Below are positions 48,617 to 61,200 of a stretch of 64,000 nucleotides of DNA, one piece after another. This stretch comes from Myrica gale (taxonomy: Eukaryota > Streptophyta > Magnoliopsida > Fagales > Myricaceae): positions 4,776,501-4,840,500 of the forward strand of contig OZ005617.1 in NCBI GenBank assembly GCA_963930655.1. The letters are read 5' to 3'. The notes under the pieces were generated by a model. It worked only from the letters and a program-made list of their open reading frames with translations. It ran no database searches and was not told the DNA's origin. A program made the position numbers and the translations under genes. How positions within the stretch are numbered: position 1 is the first letter of the stretch; each line of letters starts with the position of its first letter.

Positions 48617-51600
48617 TCAGCAGCCACTTAACCCCAACCAAGCAGCTTGAGCTTCGCCAACCGAAGGCTCCACAACAGGTAAGAGAGCAGATTCGGCATG
48701 GGAGATGATCTCATCACTATTACGCCAAACACAAGCTGCAACAGAATAGGTAGGTCGAATAGCGATGTCCACGTTAATTTTCAAAAAAATCGGAGGCGGG
48801 GGAGTCCAAGCCGAAGTAGGAGCTGCAATGGAGGAAGACACACAAGCCTGTAAGTGCTCACGGGAAACCCGAAGGACCCTGGTAGAGAAATCAGGCACAT
48901 ATAACACAAGGGCCCCGTGGGCAACTTGGTTGCGCAAAAACCAAACAAGTTCAGCAAGATTGGCCACAAAAATCTGAAACAACAATATATCAATGCGAGG
49001 GATACAAATCAAAGAGCTGAGCTGCAAAACAATTCGAATCCAGGCAGGTAAAGAAATAGAACCAAAAACAGCACTGTCAAGAGACCACGGAGAATCACGC
49101 CAAGCCACCATACTGAAGGGGCAGAGAAACAACAAATGCTGAATAGTTTCTGAAATACTAACACAGATATGACAAAGCGGAGGATCAGACTCCAAAGAAG
49201 CCAACAAAGTGCCAATCCTCATCCGAGTGGGAATGACATCCCAAACCATCTTCCAAAAAAACAACTTAAGCCGAGCATGAAGCTGCAGCTTCCACAAAGG
49301 AGTCCACTCCAACGTCGACAGAGGGTTGGATTCAACAGAAGGCGAAGTGACAACACGCAGATAACAAGACTTCACAGAGAACAAACCGGAGGAATCCGGA
49401 GTCCAAATTCAGTTATCTGGAAGATCAGAAAAAGGCAACTGTAATTGTACAATTGCATCCCCAGAAGATCTATCAAAAAGTGACCAAATAGCAGCTACAT
49501 CCCATCTACGAGGCTGCGAGAGCATAATAGAGGAGACAATAGTTGTGGGGTCACAAAACATCGTCGGAGACTGAGGGAGAGGACGAAAAAACTCCGACCA
49601 CGGAATCCAAGGATCTGACCATAAGTAGACAGATTCCCCATTCTTCACAAGGTAGCACGCTGCTTGGGAGATGAATGGGGAAACTCTAACTATTCCCTGC
49701 CAAATCCAAGAGGAGTTCGTAATTCGTATGGCTCACAGGAAGGGAGCCCGACTGGTGCCGCATGTATTTTGCTCGACAAAGAGACACCCATAAGCAAGGG
49801 GAACGAGAAAAAAACAACCAGGCCATCTTGGAAACCAAGGCTTGATTCGAGTGGAAAAAAAAAAGAACGAAAACCAAGCCCACCAACAGCTTTAGGTGAA
49901 CAAACAGAGGATCAAGATTTCAACGTCAAGTTACGGGATTTAATCGGATTAAAAGCCCACCAAAAATTCTTCAAGTGTCGGTCCATCATAGTGCACCATC
50001 CTCACAGAAAAAGGAGAGAACTCATGCTATAGGATGGAAGCGTCGTAACTACTGCAGCAATAAGAGAAGATCGCCCAGCTTGGCCTTCCATCCATGGATT
50101 TTATCCAAAGTTCGAGCCTGCAACACATCAAGAACAGTTGATCTAACACGAGGCAAAATTAGGGGCAATCCCAAGTGTCGCTGCTTAGGACGAAGACGAG
50201 GCATGCCCAAAAGTTTAACAAGCTCAATTGCAAGCTGAGGTCGTGTATTAGGACTGAAAAAAACAGCAGACTTGTGCATATTAAGAAGCTGCCCCAACCA
50301 TCGACAATAGGAATCAAGGCACATTTGAAAAGCCACAAATTTCCTAGTTGTTGCCCGACCAAACAGGAGGATAACGTCGGCAAAAAACAAGTGTGAAATA
50401 GAAGGGGCAGAAGCATTCGGCTTCAAACCCGAGAGTTGTCCCAAAGCATCAGCACGTAACAAGCTCCTAGAAAGAACATCAGAAACAAGGATAAAGAGGA
50501 AGGGGGAAATGGGATCCCCCTGAAGAAGACCCTAAAGAGGTAGAAAAATACCCAAATGGGGACCCGTTCAGCAAAAGCAAAAATCGCGGCGAAGACACAA
50601 ACAATAACCAAATGGATCCAATGAAGAGAAAACTCATGGTTTCGTAACATAGCGGCAAGGAAACTCCATTCGACCTGATCATAGGTCTTCTCCATGTCAC
50701 CCTTAATAGCCACCCAACCAACCGAGCCCCGTTTATGCTTCATGCTATGAAAGAGTTCAGCAGCAACAATGTAGTTGTCCTGAAGCTGGCTTCTAAGAAT
50801 AAAATCCAACTTGAAAGGCGACACCAAAGAACCCAACAAAGGTTTCAATCGGTCAGCCAAAAACTTAGATATAATCTTATACAGAACATTACAGATAGGG
50901 CGAAAATAAGATGGAAAGGTCGGGTGCTGGATCTTCGGAATCAAAACCAAATTGGTCGCATTAATCTAATGAAGTAGCTCTCCCAACACAAAGAACTGCT
51001 GGATCATGGTTATAACATCCGGACCCACAATCGACCAGAAGGATTTAAATAAAAGACCTGTCATCCCGTCCAGGCCAGGGGCTTTCCACAAGTTCATACC
51101 ACATAAAGCAGTAAAAATCTCGGCACTAGAAGGAATAGTAGACAACATCAATAGCATCCTCAAAAACTGTAGACGAGATCAAGCCTTCCAAGTCCAAGGG
51201 AAAAACAGGATCAACTAGAGAATATAGGGACTGATAATACTGCAGAAAGAGAGAACCAAATGGAGAACCGACCCTCCTGCCAAAGACCATCATAATTCTT
51301 CAAGCGAAGGACTTGATTACGGCAACGATGAATGACAGTGGAGGCGTGGAAGAACTTTGTATTCAACTCCCGAGAAGTTAACCAAGCAACATGGGACTTT
51401 TGGCGCCAAAGCACTTATTCCCGCTGAAGGAGAACATCCAAAGCTACTTTCAGATCAAGCGTCCTTCTCAAATTGTCCGATAGAGATGAAGCTTGCTCAT
51501 AAGAGGTAATCTGGGATGACACCTCGGCCAAAACAGATTGAATATGGCCAAAGAAGAGATGATTCCACCTACGGAGAGCAGATTTAGTGCCCTTGATCTT

Positions 51601-52431
51601 CTGAGCAGCCACAAAAACCAAAGAACCCACAGACTGCCCGTGCCACACGCCTTCAACAGTAGAAAAGCAAGAATGATCTTGAAGCTAGAGCTCTTCAAAT
51701 TTGAAAAGGCAAGGCAGGGAAGCCGAAGAACCCCAAAGTCGCATACAAATAGGCTACCGATCAGAGGAGGATAAAGAGAGATGAGACAAAGTGGCATCAG
51801 CAAAAGAAGACACCATTCCACTTAGACAATGCAGCCGTCCAAACGCTCCTTAATGTGAGCCAAACCCGAGTGACCATTATCCCAAGTAAAAATCGGTCCA
51901 ACAAACACAATATCTACCGCTCCCGAACCATTCAAAAAGGAAGTTAAACCCACCGAAGTCGAAAGGTTGAAACCTACAACCCTCTTGTTTCTCCTCAAGA
52001 GCCAAAACCTCATTTAGATCGTCCATACCCACCCAAGGATAAACTTCATACCGAACTACACCCTCCAACCAAGACCAGAAAATATTTTTATCAATCCACA
52101 GTATAAGACCATAGATAAAAAAACACCACAAAACAAGGAATATCACCACCAGGATGCAACAAAACCAAAATCACATTAGGCTCAATAGTCAACACATACA
52201 ACTGCACATCAGGGCGTCATAGCAAAGCAAAACCCCTTTGGTACCCACCGAGGGAACCGAAACAAAAAATGAAAAACCAAGCGAACGAGCAGAGCGACTC
52301 ACATCTTCTGAAGGCACATTGGTTTCCATGAGAAACAACAATGTCGGATCTTCCTGTCGAATCGGGACCCGTAAAGAACGCATTGCAGGGCCACGGGCAA
52401 GACCCCTGCAATTCCAAGCAAGCGTCGTCAT
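48617..52431 (-). pseudogene. LINE ORF2: endonuclease, reverse transcriptase, RNase H
   Basis: The start MTTLAWNCRGLARGPAMRSL is the standard opening of plant L1 ORF2, followed by the endonuclease motif FLMETNV (the family's FLxET). Reverse-transcriptase motifs appear in shifted frames: SYFRPICNVLYKIISKFLADR (written with a natural break after RPI), DMEKTYDQVEW, and HLFFADVILLF where the family has FADD, so one catalytic aspartate is lost. The zinc-binding end is seen at about 49200-49100 (CHICVSISETIQHLLFLCPF). An RNase H-like tail follows (INVDIAIRPTYSVAACVWRN; SVGEAQAAWLGL) and runs on in another frame to about 48500. More than ten frame changes or stops interrupt the gene. It has no activity. 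Confidence 0.87.
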
Positions 52432-53160
52432 TAGGACGGGGGCGGCTAGTCATGGTCAACCCACAAAACCGAGAAAGCAGAAGAGACGACCACTCCTTTA
52501 GGCTGAGAATGCCAGGTAACACGCCGATGACGAGAACGAAGTGAGCCCAAAGTTAGATTATCATCAAAGTCCTCCGTAGGGCCCGAAGACGAAACCTCAA
52601 GGGGGGACAAACGGTAAGGCTCGCTTAGTACCACAACGTCGAGCAAAAAGAGACATTTATCAACCTCAGCAAACCAAATGGCTTTGGAAGCAAGGGAAAG
52701 GGTAGAGGAAGCCGATGAAGACTGGGAAGTATCGGGGACAACCTGGGAATTAAGTGAGGGACAAAGGTGGAAGGGTGGACTACAAGTCGAACAAGGAGGG
52801 TTGGATGGGCTCTCCAACAAATGGGCTACAACAAGCCTCGGGGAAGCATCAGATCCCTCAATCTCTTTGATGTCCCAAATTTGGATAACGGGGAGGGGAA
52901 AGGGGTGGGTCAGGTGATGGGTCATAACTCATTGAAGGAAGAAGGCCCAAAGGGGGAGTGAGACAAAGTGACAATTTAGTGGAAGGTAAAAGAGATTTGG
53001 TGATAGATGGAATAACAGAAAAAGAAGCAGGTGTCGTAACGAGACAGGAGGGGGGATGAAAAGCAGAAGGCAGCTGCAGAGGAGCATTTAAGGAAAACGA
53101 CAGATCTACATAGATACGAAGCATTGGAACGCCCCCCAAGGACTCACCAACCAACACTAG

Positions 53161-53392
53161 TGTGGTGTTTGTTATGTTAAAATTTTAGTAAAATTTTTTG
53201 AGTTGGTAAAAAGGTTGAAGAGAGAGAATTGAAAAAGTGAAAAAGTTAGAGAAAAAGTAAGAGAGAGAATGAAAAAGTAAGTAAAAAAAGTGAAAAAAAG
53301 TTAGAGAAAATGTAAGGAGAGAGAATGAAAAAGTATAGATGTTAAAATTTTGGTAAAATTTTGTTAAAATTGTGGTTTAGACAAACACCATG
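53161..53392. mobile_element. 232-bp MITE in LINE ORF1 (TAG duplication)
   Basis: The left end is TGTGGTGTTTGTTATG and the right end, ACAAACACCATG, mirrors it. The flanking triplet TAG at 53158-53160 and 53393-53395 is the likely target duplication, since removing the block joins the LINE reading ...SLVLVGESLGG... without a gap. A 3-bp duplication fits PIF/Harbinger. The interior is a purine-rich series of GAGAGAGAATGAAAAAGT-like units. Confidence 0.8.
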
Positions 53393-54093
53393 TAGACTTG
53401 GTTGGGAGCGGAACCTTCATAGGCAGTGCCGGTTCAACCAAAGATAGTCGACTTTGAGAGCCACCATCAAACACCGGAGAGACTCCACAAAGAGTCTTCC
53501 CTTTAGAACGATTATCCGGAGAAGCAGTACTACTCCCCAGCAACAGAACCGGACGAGAAGACTCGAGAGAGAGAGCTACAACCACAAGAGGGGAAAGCAA
53601 CATCCGAGGATTAAAAGTCCTCAAAGCTGAAGTGAGGAGATGCTGAAGAGGATGCGGAGTAGAAGCATCAAACAAGCTTTGAGTATGATCAAGAAACCAC
53701 AGTAAAAACAAAAACTTGACAGCCTCTCATATTTAAACAAGATCCACATAGGATCACCAACAATAGAAAAGAACAGGAAGTTCGGCACTAAGGGTGCCAC
53801 CACATCAACCAACACCCTCACACACAGGAAATCAGAACAGTCCACACCATCATATACAGAACAATCAACATCAAGAACCGTCCCAAAAGACGCACCGATC
53901 AGACGTGCATTATTGGAAGAGAGTTGTTTCAGCTACAATCCATGGATTTGGATCCAAAACTCACAGATCGAAAAGTCTAACTGGTTGAGTTGAACTTGGG
54001 GAATCCAGGGATGGAAAACCATAAGAAAACCTTTAAAATTCCACGGACTAAGAGCTAAAACTCAAGCTTGGTGGGATTCATCCTTAAAAGTAA

Positions 54094-54873
54094 GGGTTAA
54101 TGTTCTTTTTAGTCCCTAGGTTTTGGGGCGGTGTTCTTTTTAATCCCTAGGTTTTATTTTTGTTCAAAACAGTCACTAGGTTATTTACGTTTGTCTTTTT
54201 AGTCCTTCCGTCCAATTCCGTCACTCCCGAGTCCAGTCAGCTATCGGTGTGACACGTCACACCCAATAGAATATTGCCACGTGTACTAACTTTTTTAAAA
54301 ATAATAAAAATGTCCACATGGGCAAAACGTTAAAAAAAAACAAGGGAGATACCCCCGTGGCCACCACTGAACGGGGAGCCCAGATTTGGGCTCCCCGTCG
54401 ACGGGGGTGGCCGGGGGCACTCACCCCGGCGACGGGGAGCCCAGATCGGGCTCCCCGTCTGGCCACCGACGAGCGGGAGCCCAGATCTGGGCTCCCCGTC
54501 GACGGGGGTGGTCGGGGGCACTCATCGTCGGTGGCGGCCAGACGGGGAGCCCGGATCTGGGCTCCCCGTCGCCGGGGTGAGTGCCCCCGACCACCCCCGT
54601 CGACGGGGAGCCCAAATCTGGGCTCCCCGTTCGGTGGTGGCCACGGGGGTATCTCCCTTTTTTTTACGTTTTGCCCATGTGGACATTTTTATTATTTTTA
54701 AAAAAGTTAGTACACGTGACAATATTCTATTGGGTGTGACGTGTCACACCGTTAGCTGACTGGACTAGGGAGTGACGGAATTGGACGGAATGACTAAAAA
54801 GACAAACGTAAATAACCTAGGGATTAAAAAGAACACCGCCCCAAAACCTAGGGACTAAAAATGACATTAACCC
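54094..54873. mobile_element. Mutator-like foldback element in LINE ORF1, 780 bp
   Basis: Inverted repeats of about 280 bp begin GGGTTAATGT and end ACATTAACCC. An exact 9-bp duplication TAAAAGTAA lies at 54085-54093 and 54874-54882. The centre is a GC-rich palindrome array (54375-54632). There is no coding capacity: all frames in the centre translate the palindrome array in different ways. It interrupts ORF1 of the LINE at 48250-55230. Confidence 0.92.
54375..54632. repeat. Array of five ~26-30-bp palindromes
   Basis: Five blocks, at about 54375, 54434, 54472, 54543 and 54604, are each self-complementary with a core like GGAGCCCAGATCTGGGCTCC. They are separated by CGACGGGGGTGG(C/T)CGGGGGCACTC in either orientation. 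The whole is GC-rich in an AT-rich neighbourhood and can form nested hairpins. Confidence 0.85.
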
Positions 54874-55310
54874 TAAAAGTAAACATAAATCGATTAGTGC
54901 TCATGTCCTTCACTGAGAGCGAAACTGCGAACCACTAAGCCGCCTTAACTACCTCATGAGTGGCTTAACGATACTGGACTTTACGGGAGATGAGATGGCC
55001 AACAAGAACCAACTGAGACTTCGAAGCAGCCCTTTTCGAGAGTTCCTCAAAACTAAGACTAAGGGACTCCCAAGAGAGAGCATCAATACGCTGAATAAGA
55101 GTCCATATCCTTGGTAAGGCTAGCCATGAACACAAAAAGCACAAACACCACTGTAAGAAAGAGGGGTCAGGTGGGGGAAGGAGGCGGGACCACACAAGGA
55201 AGAAAAAGGTCAAGAAAGGGTAGGTAAGGGACGAGGGAAGACAATTTTATAAAAGTTGATGAAAAAGTGCAAGAGGAAAAATTTGAGCAAATATTATAAT
55301 AAAAAAATTA

Positions 55311-55724
55311 TGGATAAATACACTTAACCTCCTTATCTTTGGGGTCATTTACACTTTACACCCCGATATTTTATTTTTGATACATTAGACTCATTATCTT
55401 TCACATTTTTGCAATGTGGATCTCGTACCCAATTTGGCCGTCTAAATTGACGGATTTCGTCAATACATGCTCCGGTCGACCGCTACATGCACTGGTCTAC
55501 CGCTACATGAAGCGATCGACCGACTCGTCATGCGTTTGACGTTACCTTTCTAGCGGTCGACCAGTTCACGTGTTAACGAAATTCGTCAATTAGACGGTCA
55601 AATCGGGTACGGGGTCCACATTGTAAAAATGTGGAAGATAATGAGTTCAATGTATCAAAAATAAAACATCGGAGTGCAAACTGTAAATGACCCCAAAGAT
55701 AAGGGGGCTAAGTGTACTTATCCC
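55311..55724. mobile_element. Mutator-like TIR element, 414 bp
   Basis: Inverted repeats of about 150 bp begin (T/G)GGATAA(A/G)TACACTTA and end TAAGTGTACTTATCCC. The exact 9-bp duplication AAAAAATTA lies at 55302-55310 and 55725-55733. The small centre has repeated GGTCGACCG-like words. It is non-coding and lies just upstream of the LINE's 5' end. Confidence 0.9.
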
Positions 55725-55733
55725 AAAAAATTA

Positions 55734-56048
55734 TTTGATAGGACGAAAGTGATTATTTTATAATTTTTTTAATCAAGTCCAAAATTTTGAGTGTCAACAT
55801 TTCGGCAAATAAACACCACTAGGAGATGGTGTTCACTTGAAGCTTCATTTCGCTCGCTGCGAAGCACAGAGGTTTGCCAATATGCATTGTCTTGTCCTTA
55901 TCGACATGGTCTAATTCCCCAATATCTGCATAATCATTGAGGAAGATATCACACGTTTCTGGATCGGAACAAGTTCTAATGTATAAACAACTACTGAACT
56001 ACTACTTGGCTTAGAAAAAAAAATTACTACTTGGCATTAATTGCTAAT
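55734..56048. other. Spacer between MULE and hAT element, no gene seen
   Basis: A short unique stretch with no coding sequence or repeat that I recognise. Confidence 0.5.
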
Positions 56049-58266
56049 TAGGGCTGTGCATAAAATGTCTGGTCCGAATCCCCGACCCGATTTTGACCCG
56101 ATCGGGTCGGGTTGAGTCGGGTCCGAATTCGGATTTGAATTGTTTATTAAAAAATCAAGCATTCGGGTCGGAGTCGGATATCCGGATTAATATCCGTTTG
56201 CATCCGACCCGACCCGAATCACTGAATAACTGAGACGCGTGTTTCAGCCCCTGCCCCTCCATCATATGACTCGCAATTTCAGCCCCACCCCTCCCCAGTC
56301 CCTTCCATTCGGCCATTCCCCGATTTCCCCTTCCTCTCAAAAACCATAACCTAACCGTGAGCTGTCAGGTGTCGCCGGCCCTCCACTCGCCAGTCGCTGC
56401 ACGCCTACACTACACCCCTTCGAGTTCGCGAATCGCGAGTTCCTCTAGATTTCTCTCTCTATCTCTCCGTCTCTCATATTATATAATGCCCTAGATTTCT
56501 TGCTGCTGACTGTTGATGCCTGATTTTTTTGTTCAGTAGATAAACATTGTTGTAAAGGGAATTTGATGGTTGTTTGTTTGCTGTCGGCAGATCTAACTTT
56601 GCCGAACTTTGTTGTAGCTAAAATACAAGGTAATTTGATGGTTGTTTGTTTGTTGTTGGAACTTAGGGCTATTAATTAGTTTCTGTTTGTTTGGTTGGAA
56701 CTTAGGGCTATTGAGTTATATTTATGTTAAATAGGCGTGCTTTGAATTTCTAGATTGCTCTCAACACACATGAATGACTTACTGTTAAGTCTATGTTAGT
56801 GATTGGTTGGAGTGTTGACTGGTTGAAAATAAATATGTGCATGGTTGGAGTGTTGAGTCACTGTTGACTGGTTGGACATATGATGTCATGTGCCATGATT
56901 TACTGAATCTGTAGTGAAGATTAATGACTTAATGTTAGCAATGTTAGTTATGTGCTTGATTGTTCTATACTTGAGAGTTTGCCTGAATGGCTGACCCAGA
57001 TGTTTTAAAGGCAAGGAGAGCATTGTGAGCACTGAAAGGATTAGTGAAGCTTCGAGTCGCTGGTTGGAATGTTGACTGTGTTGCTATTCTTCGCTGCTAA
57101 ATTGCTCAGGTAAGTGTATATTTTTCCATTTTGGTATTTGAGAAATTATAATATTTTGCCTATGGAGATTGGAGGTCAGGGCTTGCTGAATTGGTTTGTT
57201 GGTTCTGTTGTGTTGTTGGTGATTGGAGATTGAAGTGTTGAATTGTTTGGTTGATTTATCTTTGATTCTTTGTTGAACAATATAATGATATATAGTTTGT
57301 ATATTAATTTAACAAATGGAAGCAATTAATTTTGATGAATTGGGTACCCCTACTAGTAGTACTCCTGAAAGAGGTGGTACGGGTACCCCTGAAACGGGTA
57401 GTACCCCTACTTCGGGTGCCGGATCTTTCCGTAATCCGGACAGTCCTATGTCTCCCGTTATTGATCTTGATACAGAGGCAGAGGGGCCTTCTGCTGGTAC
57501 TCAACCTACTCGTGGTGGGCGACCACCATTGCCTAGGAGGCAATCCAATAGATCTAAGGCCTGGGATCATTTCACAAGACAACCAATTGGGGGTGGTAAA
57601 CTTCTGAAGTGTACATGTAATTATTGTGGACAAAGTTTTAATTGTCACTCCAAGTTACAAGGCACTTCTTCTTTGCTCAATCATCTAGCTAGTTGCCCTA
57701 AGTATCTTTATATCAAGGGAAAGACGAACAAGAGGCAATCTCATTTAAGCTTCGAGTCTAAGAATAGTGGGGAGAGTAAAGATATGACATTAGCCAAGTA
57801 CAGGGAGAAAAAGATTAGGGCATCCCTTGCTAAAATGGTTATGGTAGATGAATTGTCATTTTTTATTGTAGAAGGTGAGGGATTTAAGGAATTTGTGAAG
57901 ACTCTTGAGCCTAGGTTTCTCATGCCTTCTCAGTATGCAGTGATGAGGGATGTTATGAAGTTTTTCCTAAGGGAGAAAGAGGAGTTGAAGACTATGTTTT
58001 TGACTTCAGGGCAACGAGTTTGTTTAACCACTGATACGTGGACTTCAATCCAGAATATAAACTACATGTGTGTTACTGGACATTTTATTGATAGTAGCTG
58101 GAAGATGCATAAAAGAATCATTGCATTTCGTAAGATTCATTGTATGCTTGAATGGGAAATCTCTAAATTTCTTACTATTACAGTTGACAATGTCACTGCC
58201 AATGATAGTGCTATTGATTGGTTGAAGAAAAGAACCTTGAGCAGTGATCAAACTATTTGTGGTCAT

Positions 58267-61200
58267 TGTCACGCCCAGAACGCTAGCCCGAAGGGGGTTA
58301 ATGACAGCCGCGAACATCCACTCAATGAATGTTCCAGCGTTTTCTCTTAATCATGCAGTGGAATTTTTTTTATACACATCTAACTGAGAGAGACGGGTCA
58401 AAGAGATTTACTATAACTTCAACTTACCCAAAACGACTTCTTCGGAATAGGGTAAGCGTCTTAATGACATTGCACGGCTGCACAGCTGAAGTACATGATC
58501 TAAGGGATTCCATCAAATCCTCTTCACATTGACCTACTCATAACATCTTTATAATACATCTTGAATCCTCTAATGAACAACAAAAGAGGAAAGGTCATTC
58601 TCGTCGGTTCATCTTCTAGATTTCCCCTCCTGAAACGTTATCTGGAATGATACAATTTAAAACTGTGAGTCAAAAGACCCAGTAAGGAATTATAATTAAA
58701 ACATGAACTTGAAATCATGGTTTGGAAATATGAACTTGAAATCGTGAGTTTGAAACCATGAACTTGTTCTTGAACTCATAATCACGAACTTAAACTTGTA
58801 AGCATGCACTTGAACTTGAAATAATCATCAACTTGAAATCATAATGAACTTAAAATCATAAGCGTGCACTTGAACTTGAAATCATAAGCATGCACTTAAA
58901 CTTGAAATCATAAGCATGCACTTAAACTTGAAATCATAAGCATGCACTTAAACTTGAAATCATAAGCATGCATTTAAACTTGAAATCATCATGAACTTGA
59001 AATCATAATGAACTTAAAATCATAGCATGCACTTGATCTTGAAATATCATGTAAACTTATGTAATTCATGCATGATCATGAATTTTGATGCACGTGTATG
59101 CCTCATGATTGCATATGCACATGCACTTGCTCTTGAAAACATCATTTGTACTTATAAAGCTCCTACTTTTGGAAAATCTTTCCAATCCTTATGTTATGGG
59201 CTACTTTAGCTCCATTTACCCCTAGCATCAGGGTTGTGCGTTCCCGTTGGAACTGTCCCCTATTTCCCTTGGAGACCTTACATATGGTCGAGCTAGCACA
59301 CCTTCTCGCATTCGTCCTTCAGTGGCTAGACACGATCCTTGGAGGTTCACACCTTCTTGCAAGCATCCTTCAGTGTGATTGCACATACCTCCTGGACTAC
59401 TCATCCTTCTTGCAAGCATCCTTCGGTATGGGTGTCCTAGGTGACATCCACCCTTCACGTAAACGTCCTTCAGTATGGATGCACCTTCTTGACTTGGTAC
59501 GGTACCAACCGACTTGGGTTCACTAACTTACTTGTCATAAAACTTGTCGTAAAGCAGCATAAAAATGGTACTTTCATTTGCATAAAATTTCTCCTTTCTC
59601 TTGAGAAAAATGAATGCAATGATCATGATGTATTCATGTCGTGCTTGATGATGAGTAATCAACTTATCATGAAATGCTTCTCATACTTTCATTTGCACAA
59701 AACTTTCTTTTTCTTTAAGAAAATCATGCAAATGCTCATGACGTGTCATGCTTGATGACAAATATCTCATAAAACTTTCTTGACCTCATAAGACTTTCAT
59801 GTTTTCATTTGCACATAAACTTCTTTCATGCTTTCATACAAATACGTATACTATGTCATGCTTGTTGAGAAATAACTTGTCATGCTTGGTTATAAACATG
59901 TTATGCTTGTTCATAAAAAGATGTTGCGCATCATTCCAGTTTTCATAACAAGTAAGTTTTCACTTACAGACGTAAGTTTCACTTACAATTTTCACTTACC
60001 TTCGTTTGCTTGAGTGTTGAACATCATCTTACCTACAATTGGATCATACTAACGTTATTCAAAGGTTTACTAAACGTATAGATTAATCAATAAATTACTC
60101 ACACGAAATCTGTTCTAATTGACCCTCACACTAATTTTTCATATCATATCAAAATTCTAAGTAATTTGAAGCTCACTAGCCACCCAAAACTTTTACCCGA
60201 AAATAGAAGCTGCTGAAAATTTCTCAGCGGGCAGCCCTTGCGTCTCCAACTTAAAAATTCATAACTTACAGACCATGGCTCCAAATTACACAAAATTTAC
60301 TTTGAAATATTCAGCTTTCATAGGTCAATATTTGGAGTAAATTTCACAACAGCAGATTTTGTTGTACATTTCCAAAAACATTTCATATTAAGCGAAAATC
60401 CTACAACCACACTATTGTTGTTTCCAGCTCGGCCCTCCATTTTCAAAATATCACAACTTATTCGTCATACCTCTAAATCACATGCAATTTACCTTAAAAC
60501 GTTCCTCTTTCTTAAACTTAAAATTCAAGACCAACCCTGTAAAATTTGGACTTAAAATGATCCCTCAAAAGGGTGCTCGAAATGAGCTAACATTCCGGAT
60601 GTGCAAGGCTGTTAGCAGCTTGACGTCCGGGCCTTGAACAACGCATAACTCACTCAATAGTTATCAGAATCATCCAAGGTATGGCTTAAAATCTTCTTAT
60701 TTCCTAGACCTAGAATCTAGGATCCACTTAAGATCAAGAGATAAACACAAGTGCATCAAAACACACTCCCAATTTGAGCCTTGAAATCTGCAGAGGTTAA
60801 ATTTCAGCAACTTGTCTAACAAGCATTCTCTATAATTCTCAATGATCTTCAACATAACCGGCCATGCTTATGAATGCTATGGGTTTTCCAATTCAAAAAC
60901 AATAGGTCATATAGAATTGGCCTATCCTCTATAGGTGAAATCAGCAACAAGGAAGTTTCCCTTTTCCTACAAGTTTCCTCCCTTTTTATTTTAACCTTCT
61001 TCATGCAACAACTTCACCCATGATTCTAGATTTAATACCTCAGCTTATTTTCCAGCAACAACACTCATTCCCAAAGCTTCTTTGAATCTCAATGCATTTA
61101 GATGTGAAAGGACAACACCTGATACCACAACCACTACACATCCAGCCATGCATGCTCAAATAGATTTCAGCTTTCTATTAGGCTTTTTACCAAACACCTA

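Larger units (their letters stand above)
52446..55213 (-). pseudogene. LINE ORF1 (DUF4283, zinc knuckle), interrupted
   Basis: The N-terminal part at 55213-54965 contains LSLSFEELSKRAASKSQLVL and VGHLISRKV, typical of plant LINE ORF1/DUF4283 proteins that bind the element RNA. The frame is then split by the MULE at 54094-54873 and resumes with PWNFKGFLMVFHPWIPQVQL and FWIQIHGL. A zinc-knuckle region follows (YERLSSFCFYCG, 53760-53700). A proline/serine-rich tail, cut by the MITE at 53161-53392, ends at 52446 (FSVLWVDHD). Several stops and shifts remain even if both insertions are ignored. Confidence 0.8.
48250..55230 (-). mobile_element. Long L1-type LINE with RNase H, inactive
   Basis: Read on the minus strand this is a nearly complete plant L1 element. 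In order: ORF1 with a DUF4283-like domain and a CCHC zinc knuckle (about 55213-52446), ORF2 with an AP-endonuclease start at 52431, reverse transcriptase, zf-RVT and a C-terminal RNase H, then a 3' end with a T-run near 48254-48263. Both ORFs carry many stops and shifts. Two later elements lie inside ORF1, a MITE at 53161-53392 and a MULE at 54094-54873. I could not define its target duplication, so the outer limits are approximate. Confidence 0.88.

Noticed and set aside
54257..54759. Seven overlapping frames rich in Gly, Pro and Arg
   Set aside because: They are readings of the palindrome array in a foldback element, on both strands at once, and not genes.
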